A DNA stretch of 27,713 nucleotides, taken from contig NZ_CAMPHN010000051.1 in the NCBI RefSeq assembly GCF_946885885.1, positions 1-27,713 of the forward strand. Direction: 5' to 3'. Within the stretch, counting starts at the first letter, position 1. Each line of letters begins with the position of its first letter. Shown here piece after piece: positions 16,435 through 24,268 of this stretch. The DNA comes from an uncultured Pseudomonas sp. (lineage in GTDB: Bacteria; Pseudomonadota; Gammaproteobacteria; Pseudomonadales; Pseudomonadaceae). The translations under genes were made by a program, and so were the position numbers. The notes under the pieces were generated by a model. That model searched no databases. It was not told the DNA's origin and saw nothing but the letters and a program-made list of their open reading frames with translations.

Positions 16435-16655
16435 GGCTTTCCTCATTGTTCTTATTATCGAAACTGCCCGTTGGCCCCATGGCCGCCGAGGCTTATGGTT
16501 TGTTTGCTGTGGTGGACTGGCTCCGGCTGTTCGCTCCCCCAAGGTTCAGTTGCCGTTGTCTTCCAGGCCCGCCGCCGGCCTCCCTGATCCGGTGTTTTGC
16601 GCCAGCTTCGCCCATCGGCAAAACTGGCCGCTGTCGGGCCCGCCCGATAGATCGA

Positions 16656-17423
16656 TCAGAGATAGGTCGAGGCCAGGCCGCCATCGACCGCGATGTTCAC
16701 TCCGTTGATCCAGCGCGATTCGTCGGCGCAGAGGAAGGCGATCACCGGGGCGATTTCGTCGGCATAGGCCGGGCGTTTCATGCGGTGGGCGTCGGCCTGC
16801 ACGCGATCGGCGCCGACCATGGCCACGAAATCGTTGAGGATGGGGGTGAACACCGGGCCGGGCGCCACGCAGTTCATCCGCACCGAGGTGCGCAGGAACC
16901 AGGGCTGCGCCTGGATCTGGCTCCAGACGATCAGCGCTTCTTTGAAGTACTGGTAACAGGTCTGATCCGCCACCGGGTGCTCACGGAGCCAGGCTTCGCC
17001 CGCGGCGAAACCGCTGACCAGGCCGAGGGCGCGGTGCAGTTCCAGGCGCTGCGGCCATTCGGCGCCGAGCACCGAGGCGACATTGACGATCGCCCCACCC
17101 GCGCGGATGCGCGGCAGCGCGGCCTCGCTCAGATGGCGCAGGCCCAGGTAGTTGACCCGCGCCAACAGCTGCGGGTCGGCGGTGCCGGGCACACCGGCTA
17201 TATTGCACAGACCGTCGAGCTGCGCCGGCAACTGCTGCACGGCGGCATCGATGGCATCGGGATGGCTCAGGTCGGCCTGGACGAAGGCATCCAGGCTCAA
17301 GCTGGGTTCGTTGCGGTCCACGCCTATAACGGTGGCACCATGGGCACGCAGGGTTCTGGCGGTTTCGGCGCCGATGCCCGAGGAGACCCCGGTCACGACT
17401 ATCGTCTTGTTGGTCAGCTTCAT
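16656..17423 (-). CDS. calA: Coniferyl alcohol dehydrogenase
   Basis: The 255-residue SDR matches my memory of CalA of Pseudomonas sp. HR199 in length and along its whole sequence. It has TGVSSGIG (11-18), CNIAGVPGTADPQLLARVNY (73-92), S117 in NVASV, Y157 and K161 in CYQYFKEALI, and the C-terminal INGVNIAVDGGLASTYL. It oxidises coniferyl alcohol to coniferyl aldehyde with NAD+ in the cytoplasm. It resembles 3-alpha-hydroxysteroid dehydrogenases in layout, but the CalA signature favours the aromatic alcohol. The ATG at 17423 gives the family's normal length. It is the first gene after a sigma54 promoter and is followed by the DUF1302/DUF1329/YCF48/RND/chemoreceptor genes. CalB, the next enzyme, is encoded at 25227-26669. 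Confidence 0.92.
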   Translation of the reverse strand: MKLTNKTIVVTGVSSGIGAETARTLRAHGATVIGVDRNEPSLSLDAFVQADLSHPDAIDAAVQQLPAQLDGLCNIAGVPGTADPQLLARVNYLGLRHLSEAALPRIRAGGAIVNVASVLGAEWPQRLELHRALGLVSGFAAGEAWLREHPVADQTCYQYFKEALIVWSQIQAQPWFLRTSVRMNCVAPGPVFTPILNDFVAMVGADRVQADAHRMKRPAYADEIAPVIAFLCADESRWINGVNIAVDGGLASTYL

Positions 17424-17525
17424 GCGGGTTTCCCGATTCAGTCGTGCTTGTGCTGCTGGCGCAAGGGCGGCGGCAGCCAAGCCATGTTGTTATTGCCGAA
17501 TTAGTTAATATCGGTAACTAGTTCT

Positions 17526-17541
17526 AGCAATCGATATGCCA
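17526..17541 (-). promoter_or_regulatory. Sigma54 (-24/-12) promoter for calA
   Basis: On the minus strand the sequence reads TGGCAT-N5-TTGCT, matching the consensus TGGCAC-N5-TTGCW at all but one position and keeping both the GG and GC dinucleotides at the required spacing. Transcription would start near 17513, leaving a ~90-nt leader before calA. The adjacent divergent gene encodes a sigma54-dependent activator. Confidence 0.8.
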
Positions 17542-17640
17542 TGTGCCGACCGTCGGACAGAAACCCTTCTAGCGTGCATGTTTGCAAGAGATCACAGGAA
17601 AAATGGCTTGTGGAGTAAGACTAAAGTCGCCTTAAAAAGT

Positions 17641-17661
17641 GATGATTTCAGCGAAATCATC
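17641..17661. promoter_or_regulatory. Candidate upstream activator site
   Basis: GATGATTTC-agc-GAAATCATC is a perfect 9+9 inverted repeat centred about 138 bp upstream of the predicted calA start point, the usual distance for XylR/DmpR-type upstream activating sites. It also lies about 45-65 bp before the activator's own start codon, so it may mediate autoregulation. Confidence 0.7.
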
Positions 17662-17704
17662 CTGCACTATGCGGAATATGATTAATTCGATTAAGGGTTT
17701 CTCG

Positions 17705-19543
17705 ATGGCGAATAAGTTGATTTCCCTGGCCGAACTCGCCCGCGTCGCGCAGAAATCCACCGCCCGCGGCGCTAGCGAACAATTGCCGCCCGGCGCCGCG
17801 CCGACCCTGCAGGATCTAACCGAGGCCCTGATGTTCAGCCCCGGCGACGGGCGCATCTGGCTGAACGGGGCGCGCATGCTGCTGATGCACAGCAGCGGCC
17901 TCGGGGCGTTGCGCCGCGAACTGATCGAAAGCATGGGCCTGGCCCGTGCCCGCGGCATCATGCGGCGCACCGGCTACCACTGCGGCGCACGGGATGCGGC
18001 GCTGGTCAGGGAACGCTTCCCCGATGCCGACACCCTGGCGGTGTTCGCCGCCGGCCCGATCATTCATGCGATCGAAGGGGCGGTGAAGGTCGAAACCGTG
18101 CACTTCGAATTCGATATGAACCTGGGCACCTATTACGGCGAGTTCCTCTGGCATCACTCCAGCGAGGACGACGAGCACATCGCCCACTACGGCATCGGCA
18201 CCGAACCGGCCTGCTGGATGCAAACCGGCTACGCCACCGGCTACACCTCGGCGATGGTCGGCCGGCTGATCCTCTACCGCGAAGTCGAATGCCGTTCGAC
18301 CGGCTCCAATATCTGCCGCCTGGTCGGCAAACCCGCGGAGGAATGGGAGGACGCCGAAGAGGATCTGGCCGACCTCAACGCAGAACCCTTCGTCGGCACT
18401 GGCGGCGCCACCGCCGCGCGCAAGGCCGTCAGCCAAGGCGGCGATAAAGGCGCCCTGCCGAGTAACCTGCAAACCGACTCGCCGCCGCAACAGGACAGCG
18501 ATATGGTCGGCATCTCCTCGGCCTTCAATGCCGCCTGCCATATGTTGCGGCGAGTTGCGCCGACCCAGGCGACCGTGCTGTTCACCGGCGAATCCGGGGT
18601 CGGCAAGGAAATGTTCGCGCGCATGCTGCACCGCATCAGCCCGCGCACCGATGCGCCTTTCGTCGCGATCAACTGCGCCGCCATTCCGGAAAACCTGATG
18701 GAGTCGGAACTGTTCGGCGTCGAGCGCGGCGCCTTCACCGGCGCCACCCAGTCACGCGCCGGGCGCTTCGAACGCGCCGACGGCGGCACCCTGTTTCTCG
18801 ACGAGATCGCCACCCTCAGCCTGGTCGCCCAGGGCAAGCTGCTGCGCGCCCTGCAAGAAGGCGAGATCGAGCGGGTCGGCGGCAGCCGCACCCTGAAGGT
18901 CGACGTGCGGGTGGTCGCCGCGACCAACGTCGACCTGCGCGCCGCCGCCCAGCGCGGCGAGTTCCGCGAGGATCTGTTCTTCCGCCTCAACGTATTCCCG
19001 ATCCACCTGCCGCCACTGCGCGAACGCAAGGAGGACATCCCGCTGCTGATGACCCACTTCCTGCATCGCTTCACCCAGCGCCACGGCCGCCAGCTCAGCG
19101 GCTTCACCCCACGCACCGCCGACACCCTGCTGGGCTACGACTTCCCCGGTAATATCCGCGAGTTGCAGAACCTGGTGGAACGCGGCGTGATCAGCGCCCC
19201 GGACGGCGGCGCCATCGACCTGGCGCACCTGTTCACCAGCGGCGAACGCCTGGCCCAGCCGATATTCTCCATCGGCACCCGCGGCCAGCTTGCCGCAGCC
19301 CCCCACGAGCCGGCGCAACCCCAGCAGGCGAGCAGCGTGCCACCCGTCCAGCAGCCCGAAGCGCTGCACGCCCTGTTCGGCGACAAGGACCTGAGCCGGT
19401 TGTCGTTGCAGGAAGTCGAAGACGCGATGATCGACCACTGCATGGCCGAGGTGAAAGGCAACGTCTCCGAAGCCGCCCGCCGCCTCGGCCTGACCCGCGC
19501 GCAACTGTCCTATCGCCTGTCGCGCCGGCCGGCGAGCGAGTAA
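17705..19543 (+). CDS. XylR/DmpR-type sigma54-dependent activator
   Basis: The 612-residue protein has an N-terminal XylR_N sensor domain (about 40-150; [20 protein letters not shown]), a V4R domain (about 155-215; [13 protein letters not shown] and [12 protein letters not shown]) and a linker. The AAA+ sigma54-interaction domain (about 268-500) has Walker A GESGVGKE (295-302), the sigma54 loop GAFTGA (342-347) and Walker B GTLFLDE. A Fis-type helix-turn-helix follows at the end ([20 protein letters not shown]). Proteins of this type bind aromatic effectors directly through the XylR_N/V4R region. The ATG at 17705 with AAGGG upstream was chosen over upstream GTG/ATG candidates. It is divergent from calA and a matching sigma54 promoter, so coniferyl alcohol or a related phenylpropanoid is the likely effector (inference). 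Confidence 0.93.
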   Translation: MANKLISLAELARVAQKSTARGASEQLPPGAAPTLQDLTEALMFSPGDGRIWLNGARMLLMHSSGLGALRRELIESMGLARARGIMRRTGYHCGARDAALVRERFPDADTLAVFAAGPIIHAIEGAVKVETVHFEFDMNLGTYYGEFLWHHSSEDDEHIAHYGIGTEPACWMQTGYATGYTSAMVGRLILYREVECRSTGSNICRLVGKPAEEWEDAEEDLADLNAEPFVGTGGATAARKAVSQGGDKGALPSNLQTDSPPQQDSDMVGISSAFNAACHMLRRVAPTQATVLFTGESGVGKEMFARMLHRISPRTDAPFVAINCAAIPENLMESELFGVERGAFTGATQSRAGRFERADGGTLFLDEIATLSLVAQGKLLRALQEGEIERVGGSRTLKVDVRVVAATNVDLRAAAQRGEFREDLFFRLNVFPIHLPPLRERKEDIPLLMTHFLHRFTQRHGRQLSGFTPRTADTLLGYDFPGNIRELQNLVERGVISAPDGGAIDLAHLFTSGERLAQPIFSIGTRGQLAAAPHEPAQPQQASSVPPVQQPEALHALFGDKDLSRLSLQEVEDAMIDHCMAEVKGNVSEAARRLGLTRAQLSYRLSRRPASE

Positions 19544-19552
19544 CAGCTCGCC

Positions 19553-19612
19553 CCGTAGGGTGCGCCGCGCGCACCATCTCCATAATCGCCCGGTGCGCAT
19601 AGCGCACCCTAC
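19553..19612. repeat. GTAGGGTGCGC-type palindromic repeat
   Basis: CCGTAGGGTGCGCC on the left is mirrored by GCGCACCCTAC on the right; same family as 5895-5972. It starts ten bases after the activator stop codon and may end or stabilise that transcript. Confidence 0.7.
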
Positions 19613-19617
19613 AGCGC

Positions 19618-19683
19618 GTAGCTTGGATGCAATCCGGGAGCGGTTGTTCAGGCGCAGACTTCCCCGGATTTCATCCGGGCTAC
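19618..19683. repeat. GTAGCCCGGATGCAATCCGGG-type palindrome
   Basis: GTAGCTTGGATGCAATCCGG at the left is mirrored by CCCCGGATTTCATCCGGGCT at the right. The same family recurs at 19738-19814, 22268-22588, 24158-24227 and 27612-27672. Confidence 0.75.
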
Positions 19684-19737
19684 AAAAGCGGGCCCATGCG
19701 CTCGATTATCGATGTCTATCCAATAAGCCCGTAGCCC

Positions 19738-19814
19738 GTAGCCCGAATAAGCCTAGGCGCAATCCGGGAGCGGATGGCGCGCAGACAACCGATCCCCGGA
19801 TTGCATCCGGGCTT
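19738..19814. repeat. GTAGCCCGGATGCAATCCGGG-type palindrome
   Basis: A diverged left arm (GTAGCCCGAATAAGCC, then GCAATCCGGG) faces a good right arm CCCCGGATTGCATCCGGGCT. It is followed at 19822-19857 by a fragment of a different repeat, TTGTGGGAGGGGCTTCAGCC. Confidence 0.7.
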
Positions 19815-19946
19815 GAAACCGCCCTTGTGGGAGGGGCTTCAGCCGCGAACGCTTCGCCAAATAACACAAGGATGCAGCCAGACATCTCCAGCAAAGCCTC
19901 TAAGCGTAAACGCGCCAAAAAACGAAAAGATCCATAAGCCCGCACA

Positions 19947-19958
19947 ATTGGATCCATT
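19947..19958. promoter_or_regulatory. Distal VanR operator-like site
   Basis: ATTGGATCCATT differs by one base from the perfect operator ATTGGATCCAAT found 162 bp downstream. It may allow looping or cooperative VanR binding. Confidence 0.5.
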
Positions 19959-20081
19959 AATTAAATGACACCCAATTCCGAATAGTTTCCCGGTGCGCCG
20001 CAGAACACTTAGCAACCCCGAATACATCCTTCTGACTGGCCGATAATCGACCACAAATACGCCTGCACGCCAATTTTCACT

Positions 20082-20110
20082 TTGACACCCAAGCACACCA
20101 CGGGAATCAT
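20082..20110 (+). promoter_or_regulatory. vanA promoter (-35/-10)
   Basis: A perfect TTGACA (20082-20087) is followed after 17 bp by AATCAT (20105-20110), a 4/6 match to TATAAT. The operator palindrome overlaps the last bases of the -10 and the expected start point. Confidence 0.6.
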
Positions 20111-20120
20111 TGGATCCAAT
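20109..20120. promoter_or_regulatory. VanR operator (vanO) palindrome
   Basis: ATTGGATCCAAT is a perfect 12-bp palindrome identical to the known vanillate operator of the Caulobacter VanR system. It overlaps the vanA -10/start region, as expected for a repressor released by vanillate. The repressor gene is at 22603-23334. Confidence 0.8.
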
Positions 20121-20153
20121 AACAACAAACAAGTCTGTTCTGGAGAACCGCCA

Positions 20154-21236
20154 ATGTTCCCGAAAAACACCTGGTACGTAGCCTGCACCCCGGACGAGAT
20201 CGCCGAGAAGCCGCTCGGCCGGCAGATCTGCGGCGAGAAGATCGCTTTCTATCGCGGCGTCGAAGGCAAGGTCGCGGCGGTCGAGGATTTCTGCCCGCAC
20301 CGTGGCGCGCCGCTGTCCCTGGGTTTTGTCGAAGACGGTCAACTGATCTGCGGCTATCACGGCCTGACCATGGGCGCCGACGGCAAGACCGCGGCGATGC
20401 CCGGTCAGCGCGTACGCGGCTTTCCGTGTATCCGCAGCTACCCGGTGGAGGAGCGTTACGGCTTTATCTGGGTCTGGCCGGGCGATGCCGAGCAGGCCGA
20501 CCCGACGCTGATCCATCACCTGGAATGGGCCGACAACCCGGATTGGGCCTATGGCGGCGGGCTGTTCCATATCAACTGCGACTACCGCCTGATGATCGAC
20601 AACCTGATGGACCTGACCCACGAGACCTATGTGCACGCCTCCAGCATCGGTCAGAAGGAAATCGACGAGGTCGCGCCGGTTACCACGGTCGAGGGCGACA
20701 GCGTGGTCACCAGCCGGCATATGCAGAACATCATGGCCCCGCCGTTCTGGCGCATGGCCCTGCGTGGCAACGGCTTGGCCGACGACGTGCCGGTGGACCG
20801 CTGGCAGATCTGCCGCTTCACCCCGCCAAGCCACGTATTGATCGAGGTTGGCGTGGCCCATGCCGGCAAGGGCGGCTATCAGGCCGCGCCGGCCGACAAG
20901 GCGGCGAGCATCGTGGTCGACTTCATCACCCCGGAAACCGAGACCTCGATCTGGTACTTCTGGGGTATGGCGCGCAGCTTCAAGCCCGACGACCAGGAAC
21001 TCACCGCAAGCATCCGCGAAGGCCAGGGCAAGATTTTCAGCGAGGACCTGGAAATGCTCGAACAGCAGCAAGCCAACCTGCTGGCCCATCCACAGCGCCA
21101 GCTACTCAAGCTGAATATCGACGCCGGCGGCGTGCAGTCGCGGCGCATCCTCGACCGCCTGATCGCCCAAGAACGCACGCCAACCACGGCGCCCGAGCTG
21201 ATCGCCAGCACCGCCGATGTAGGGAGCACCCCGTGA
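20154..21236 (+). CDS. vanA: Vanillate O-demethylase oxygenase subunit
   Basis: The 360-residue Rieske oxygenase matches VanA of Pseudomonas in length and sequence. The Rieske cluster ligands are C47 and H49 (CPHRGAP) and C66 and H69 (CGYHG). The mononuclear iron site includes D153, H156 and H161 in DLTHETYVH. With VanB it removes the methyl group of vanillate as formaldehyde, giving protocatechuate, using NADH and O2. GGAG lies eight bases upstream of the ATG. The gene overlaps vanB by four bases (GTGA), so the two are translationally coupled. Regulation is probably by VanR at the ATTGGATCCAAT operator. Confidence 0.95.
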   Translation: MFPKNTWYVACTPDEIAEKPLGRQICGEKIAFYRGVEGKVAAVEDFCPHRGAPLSLGFVEDGQLICGYHGLTMGADGKTAAMPGQRVRGFPCIRSYPVEERYGFIWVWPGDAEQADPTLIHHLEWADNPDWAYGGGLFHINCDYRLMIDNLMDLTHETYVHASSIGQKEIDEVAPVTTVEGDSVVTSRHMQNIMAPPFWRMALRGNGLADDVPVDRWQICRFTPPSHVLIEVGVAHAGKGGYQAAPADKAASIVVDFITPETETSIWYFWGMARSFKPDDQELTASIREGQGKIFSEDLEMLEQQQANLLAHPQRQLLKLNIDAGGVQSRRILDRLIAQERTPTTAPELIASTADVGSTP

Positions 21237-22186
21237 TCGAAGTATCCGTAGTCGCACGTAACAACCAGGCCCAGGATATCTGCAGTTTCGAACTGGCCCG
21301 CATTGACGGCGCGCCGCTGCCGGCATTCGAGGCCGGCGCCCATATCGACGTGCACCTGCCCGGCGGCCTGATCCGCCAATATTCGTTGTGCAACCACCCG
21401 GACGAAAACCACCGCTACCTGATCGGCGTGCTCAAGGATCCCGCCTCGCGCGGCGGTTCCCAGGCCATGCACGAGCAGATACAGGTGGGCCAGACGCTGT
21501 CGATCAGCGAGCCGCGCAACCTCTTCCCGCTAAGCGAGAACGCCCAGCGCAGCCTGCTGTTCGCCGGCGGCATCGGCATCACCCCGATCCTCTGCATGGC
21601 CGAACGCCTGCACCAGCTCGACGCCGAGTTCGAACTGCACTACTGCGCCCGCTCCATCGAGCGCGCGGCCTTTATCGAGCGCCTGCGGGCCGCACCCTTC
21701 GCCGAACGCGTGCACCTGCATTTCGATGACGGCGATGCCGAACAACGCCTGGATGCCGCTGCGCTGCTCGCCGATCCCGAGCCCGACACGCATCTGTATG
21801 TCTGCGGCCCCGGCGGTTTTATGGCGCATGTGCTGGACACGGCCAAGGCCCAGGGCTGGGCCGAAGAACGCGTGCACCGCGAGTATTTCGCCGCCGCACC
21901 GAGCAATCACGACAACGACGGCAGCTTCGCCGTGCAGATCGCCAGCAGCGGCCAGATCATCCAGATCCCCGCCGACAAAAGCGTCGCCGAAGCGCTGGAG
22001 GCTTGCGGTGTCGAGATCCAGCTGTCCTGCGAGCAAGGCATCTGCGGCACCTGCCTGACCGGCGTACTGGCCGGCGAGCCGGAACACCGCGACCTCTACC
22101 TGACCGAGGACGAGCAGGCGCGCAACGACCAATTCACACCTTGCTGCTCGCGGGCGAAAAGTCCGTTGTTGGTGTTGGATTTGTAG
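21233..22186 (+). CDS. vanB: Vanillate O-demethylase reductase subunit
   Basis: The 317-residue protein has the phthalate-dioxygenase-reductase layout: an FMN/FAD-binding barrel with RQYS (49-52), an NAD-binding domain with AGGIGITP (111-118) and CGPGGFM (191-197), and a C-terminal plant-type 2Fe-2S domain with C266, C271, C274 and C304. It passes electrons from NADH to VanA. The start is GTG at 21233, overlapping the vanA stop. The TAG stop falls in the first bases of a GTAGGGTGGA-type repeat. Length equals that of known VanB. Confidence 0.95.
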   Translation: MIEVSVVARNNQAQDICSFELARIDGAPLPAFEAGAHIDVHLPGGLIRQYSLCNHPDENHRYLIGVLKDPASRGGSQAMHEQIQVGQTLSISEPRNLFPLSENAQRSLLFAGGIGITPILCMAERLHQLDAEFELHYCARSIERAAFIERLRAAPFAERVHLHFDDGDAEQRLDAAALLADPEPDTHLYVCGPGGFMAHVLDTAKAQGWAEERVHREYFAAAPSNHDNDGSFAVQIASSGQIIQIPADKSVAEALEACGVEIQLSCEQGICGTCLTGVLAGEPEHRDLYLTEDEQARNDQFTPCCSRAKSPLLVLDL

Positions 22187-22255
22187 GGTGGACATGCCGG
22201 AGGCTTGTCTGCCGAGTCACCAGTGGTGGACAAGGCTTCGCCATCTCCACCCTAC
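22183..22255. repeat. GTAGGGTGGA-type palindromic repeat
   Basis: GTAGGGTGGAC on the left is mirrored by CTCCACCCTAC on the right; a second copy is at 27507-27602. The left end contains the vanB stop codon. Confidence 0.65.
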
Positions 22256-22602
22256 AAAGTGCCCTTCGTAGCCCGGATGCAATCCGGGGCAGTCATGGTC
22301 GGGGCGACCAATCTCCCGGATTGCGCTGGCGCTTATCCAGGCTACGAAATTGCAATGCCTGCAAAACCGGAGAACGCCCTCGCTCTTGTAGCCCGGATGA
22401 AATCCGGGGAAATCTCCGCCGCGGAAACAAATTCCCCGGATTGCGCTGGCGCTTATCCAGGCTACGAAATTGCAATGCTTGCAAAACCGGAGAACGCCCC
22501 TCGCTCTTGTAGCCCGGATGCAATCCGGGAAAATCTCCGCCGCGGCAACAAATTCCCCGGATTGCGCTGGCGCTTATTCGGGCTACGCGCCGTGACCCGC
22601 GC
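22187..22602. other. 416-bp gene-free spacer between convergent vanB and vanR
   Basis: Almost the whole spacer is made of the two repeat features listed separately. Nothing else is visible. Confidence 0.7.
22268..22588. repeat. Three tandem ~120-bp palindromic repeat units
   Basis: Units begin at 22268, 22388 and 22509, each opening with GTAGCCCGGATG(C/A)AATCCGG and containing CCCGGATTGCGCTGGCGCTT followed by AT(C/T)C(A/G)GGCTACG. The linker AAATTGCAATGC(C/T)TGCAAAA is shared by units 1 and 2. The array lies between the convergent vanB and vanR genes and could act as a bidirectional transcription barrier. Confidence 0.85.
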
Positions 22603-23334
22603 CTACGATAGCTCCTCCGCCACGCCTTTCTGAATCACCTTAAGCCCTTCGCTGGCGACCGGGGTCGGGCCGAAGATTTCCGCGTAACGCAAGGTCGCGT
22701 TGGCGTGTTCGCGCATGATCGCTTCGGCCCGTGCGCCCTGACCGTTGATCAACGCGTCGAACACCGCATGGTGCTGCATATGGGCGAAATTGAAGCGGCG
22801 GTATTCACGGGCCATGTCGTGCAGGTCGACCGCCAGCGAGCTGACCGAGGCGAACGGCAGGTGGTCGTTGCGCGCCAGGGCCTCGGCGATGGCCGGGTTG
22901 CCGCTGGCGGTAAGAATCAATTGATGGAAGCGCATATTGAGGTCGTGGTAGCTCTCCAGGTCCTCCTCCAGCACGTGGCCTTTCTGGAATAGCCGGTCGC
23001 CCTGCTCCAGGCATTCCTGCAGGGCCTCGCGGACCTCAGCGTCGATACCCCGCTCCGCCGCCTGGCGCGCGGCCAGACCCTCGAGCACGCCGCGCACCTC
23101 GACCGCGCCGGCGATATCGGCCGGGCTGACCGCGCGCACGGTGTAGCCGCGCCCGGCGCATTTGACCAGCAGCCCCTCCTGCTCCAGGGTACGAAAAGCG
23201 ATGCGCACCGGCGTACGCGACACCTGGAGCAATTCGGCGGTGGGAATCTCGGCGATGCGCTCGCCCGCGGCCAGTTCGCCCGAGGCGATCATCTTGCGCA
23301 GCGCGATCAATACACGCTGACCCGGCTTACTCAT
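22603..23334 (-). CDS. vanR: VanR, GntR/FadR-family vanillate repressor
   Basis: The 243-residue protein has a GntR winged helix (about 5-70; RVLIALRKMIASGELAAGER and SRTPVRIAFRTLEQEGLLV) and an all-helical FadR-type FCD effector domain (DIAGAVEVRGVLEGLAARQA near 80-100, YHDLNMRFHQLI near 130). It matches VanR repressors that sit beside vanAB and respond to vanillate. The ATG at 23334, with GGGGGA upstream, removes an unlikely 12-residue extension. It is convergent with vanB, so it is not in the vanAB transcript. The operator ATTGGATCCAAT upstream of vanA is its likely target. Confidence 0.9.
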   Translation of the reverse strand: MSKPGQRVLIALRKMIASGELAAGERIAEIPTAELLQVSRTPVRIAFRTLEQEGLLVKCAGRGYTVRAVSPADIAGAVEVRGVLEGLAARQAAERGIDAEVREALQECLEQGDRLFQKGHVLEEDLESYHDLNMRFHQLILTASGNPAIAEALARNDHLPFASVSSLAVDLHDMAREYRRFNFAHMQHHAVFDALINGQGARAEAIMREHANATLRYAEIFGPTPVASEGLKVIQKGVAEELS

Positions 23335-23388
23335 ACCATCCCCCAACCACTCTGCAATGCGCGCCATCATAGCGCAGCCAGCGCGCGA

Positions 23389-24048
23389 TCAAGACGCGGC
23401 AGCGCCGCGTATGAAACACCTGCCGAACATCCCCAGGGCCACCTCGACCCGCTCGCCGATCTGCTCGTCGGACCAGCTTTGCTGTACCCCAAGGGTGAAC
23501 AGCTTGAGCGGCTGCGAGATCAGCAGCGCGTCGATCAGTTCGACCGCAGGCTCGACATCCTCGCGCGCCAACAAGCCTTTGCCCGCGGCCTTGCCCAACC
23601 ATCCACGGAGCAGATTGAGGCAGCGCTCGGCGCCTTCCTGATACCAGATCCGCGCGATACCCGGCGTGTTCTCGCGTCCCTGCGCGGCCAGCAGGTAGAT
23701 GCCCAGGGCCAACGGCGAAAGGGTCAGCCGCGCCCACAGGTAGAGGTACATGCGCAGCTCGACCAACAAGCTCTCGGCGCAGTCGATGCCGCTTTCCAGC
23801 AACAACTCGAGGGTGGACAGGTCGCGCGCCACCAGCAGCGACATCAGCTCTTCCTTGCTGGCGACCAATTGATAGAGGGTCTTTTTCGAGATGCCCGCCG
23901 AGCGCGCAATGGCATCCATGGTGACATTGGCGAAATTGCCGCTGCCAAGCTCGAGCGCCGCCGCATCCAACAGCAGGGTCATCTGCTCATCGCGGCTGCG
24001 CAGCGGCGGGCGGCCGCGCCTGGGGGACTTAGAGGTGGTTTCAGGCAT
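23389..24048 (-). CDS. TetR-family regulator
   Basis: The 219-residue protein has an N-terminal TetR helix-turn-helix (about 18-70; ALELGSGNFANVTMDAIARS and AGISKKTLYQLVASKEELM) after a basic arm (KSPRRGRPPLRSRDEQ). A helical ligand and dimer domain follows, ending in MFGRCFIRGAAAS. Start chosen at 24048 (MPETTSK); a frame extension to 24084 is possible. It lies between vanR and the esterase-calB genes on the same strand, separated from the esterase by a palindromic repeat. The ligand is unknown, with the esterase/calB operon as the simplest target. Confidence 0.85.
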   Translation of the reverse strand: MPETTSKSPRRGRPPLRSRDEQMTLLLDAAALELGSGNFANVTMDAIARSAGISKKTLYQLVASKEELMSLLVARDLSTLELLLESGIDCAESLLVELRMYLYLWARLTLSPLALGIYLLAAQGRENTPGIARIWYQEGAERCLNLLRGWLGKAAGKGLLAREDVEPAVELIDALLISQPLKLFTLGVQQSWSDEQIGERVEVALGMFGRCFIRGAAAS

Positions 24049-24157
24049 AAGGGTTTCTGCTGATCGGCGGAACGCGGGTGCCAAGCTTAGCGCGACCCGA
24101 CGGCAATCGCCTGCGCCGGATCGGCCAAACCGATATGCAGGAACCTAGAGCGCAGTT

Positions 24158-24227
24158 GTAGCCCGGATGTAATCCGGGGAAGCGGTTCTATAGTCGCTAC
24201 CGATGTCCCGGATTGCATCCGGGCTAC
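24158..24227. repeat. GTAGCCCGGATGTAATCCGGGG palindrome
   Basis: GTAGCCCGGATGTAATCCGG is mirrored by CCCGGATTGCATCCGGGCTA C over 70 bp. It lies about 40 bp past the esterase stop codon and may form the 3' end of the calB-esterase transcript. Confidence 0.75.
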
Positions 24228-24268
24228 TGGCTGCGCGATAACGCGGCGACTGGATGACAAGGGGGCTC

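Larger units (their letters stand above)
19544..20153. other. 610-bp spacer: repeats, then the vanA control region
   Basis: The left half holds palindromic repeats of three families. The right half (about 19940-20150) is more AT-rich and carries the vanA promoter and two vanillate-operator-like palindromes. I see no gene in the whole stretch. Confidence 0.7.

Noticed and set aside
16656..17423. 3-alpha-hydroxysteroid dehydrogenase
   Set aside because: The layout is similar, but the sequence follows coniferyl alcohol dehydrogenase along its length, and calB and vanAB are nearby.
20426..22186. A 586-codon frame covering vanB plus much of vanA
   Set aside because: The upstream part is an out-of-frame reading of vanA; the GTG at 21233 gives the known VanB length.
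22268..22588. CRISPR array
   Set aside because: There are only three units of ~120 bp, each itself a palindrome, and there are no short uniform spacers or cas genes; this is a tandem REP-type array.
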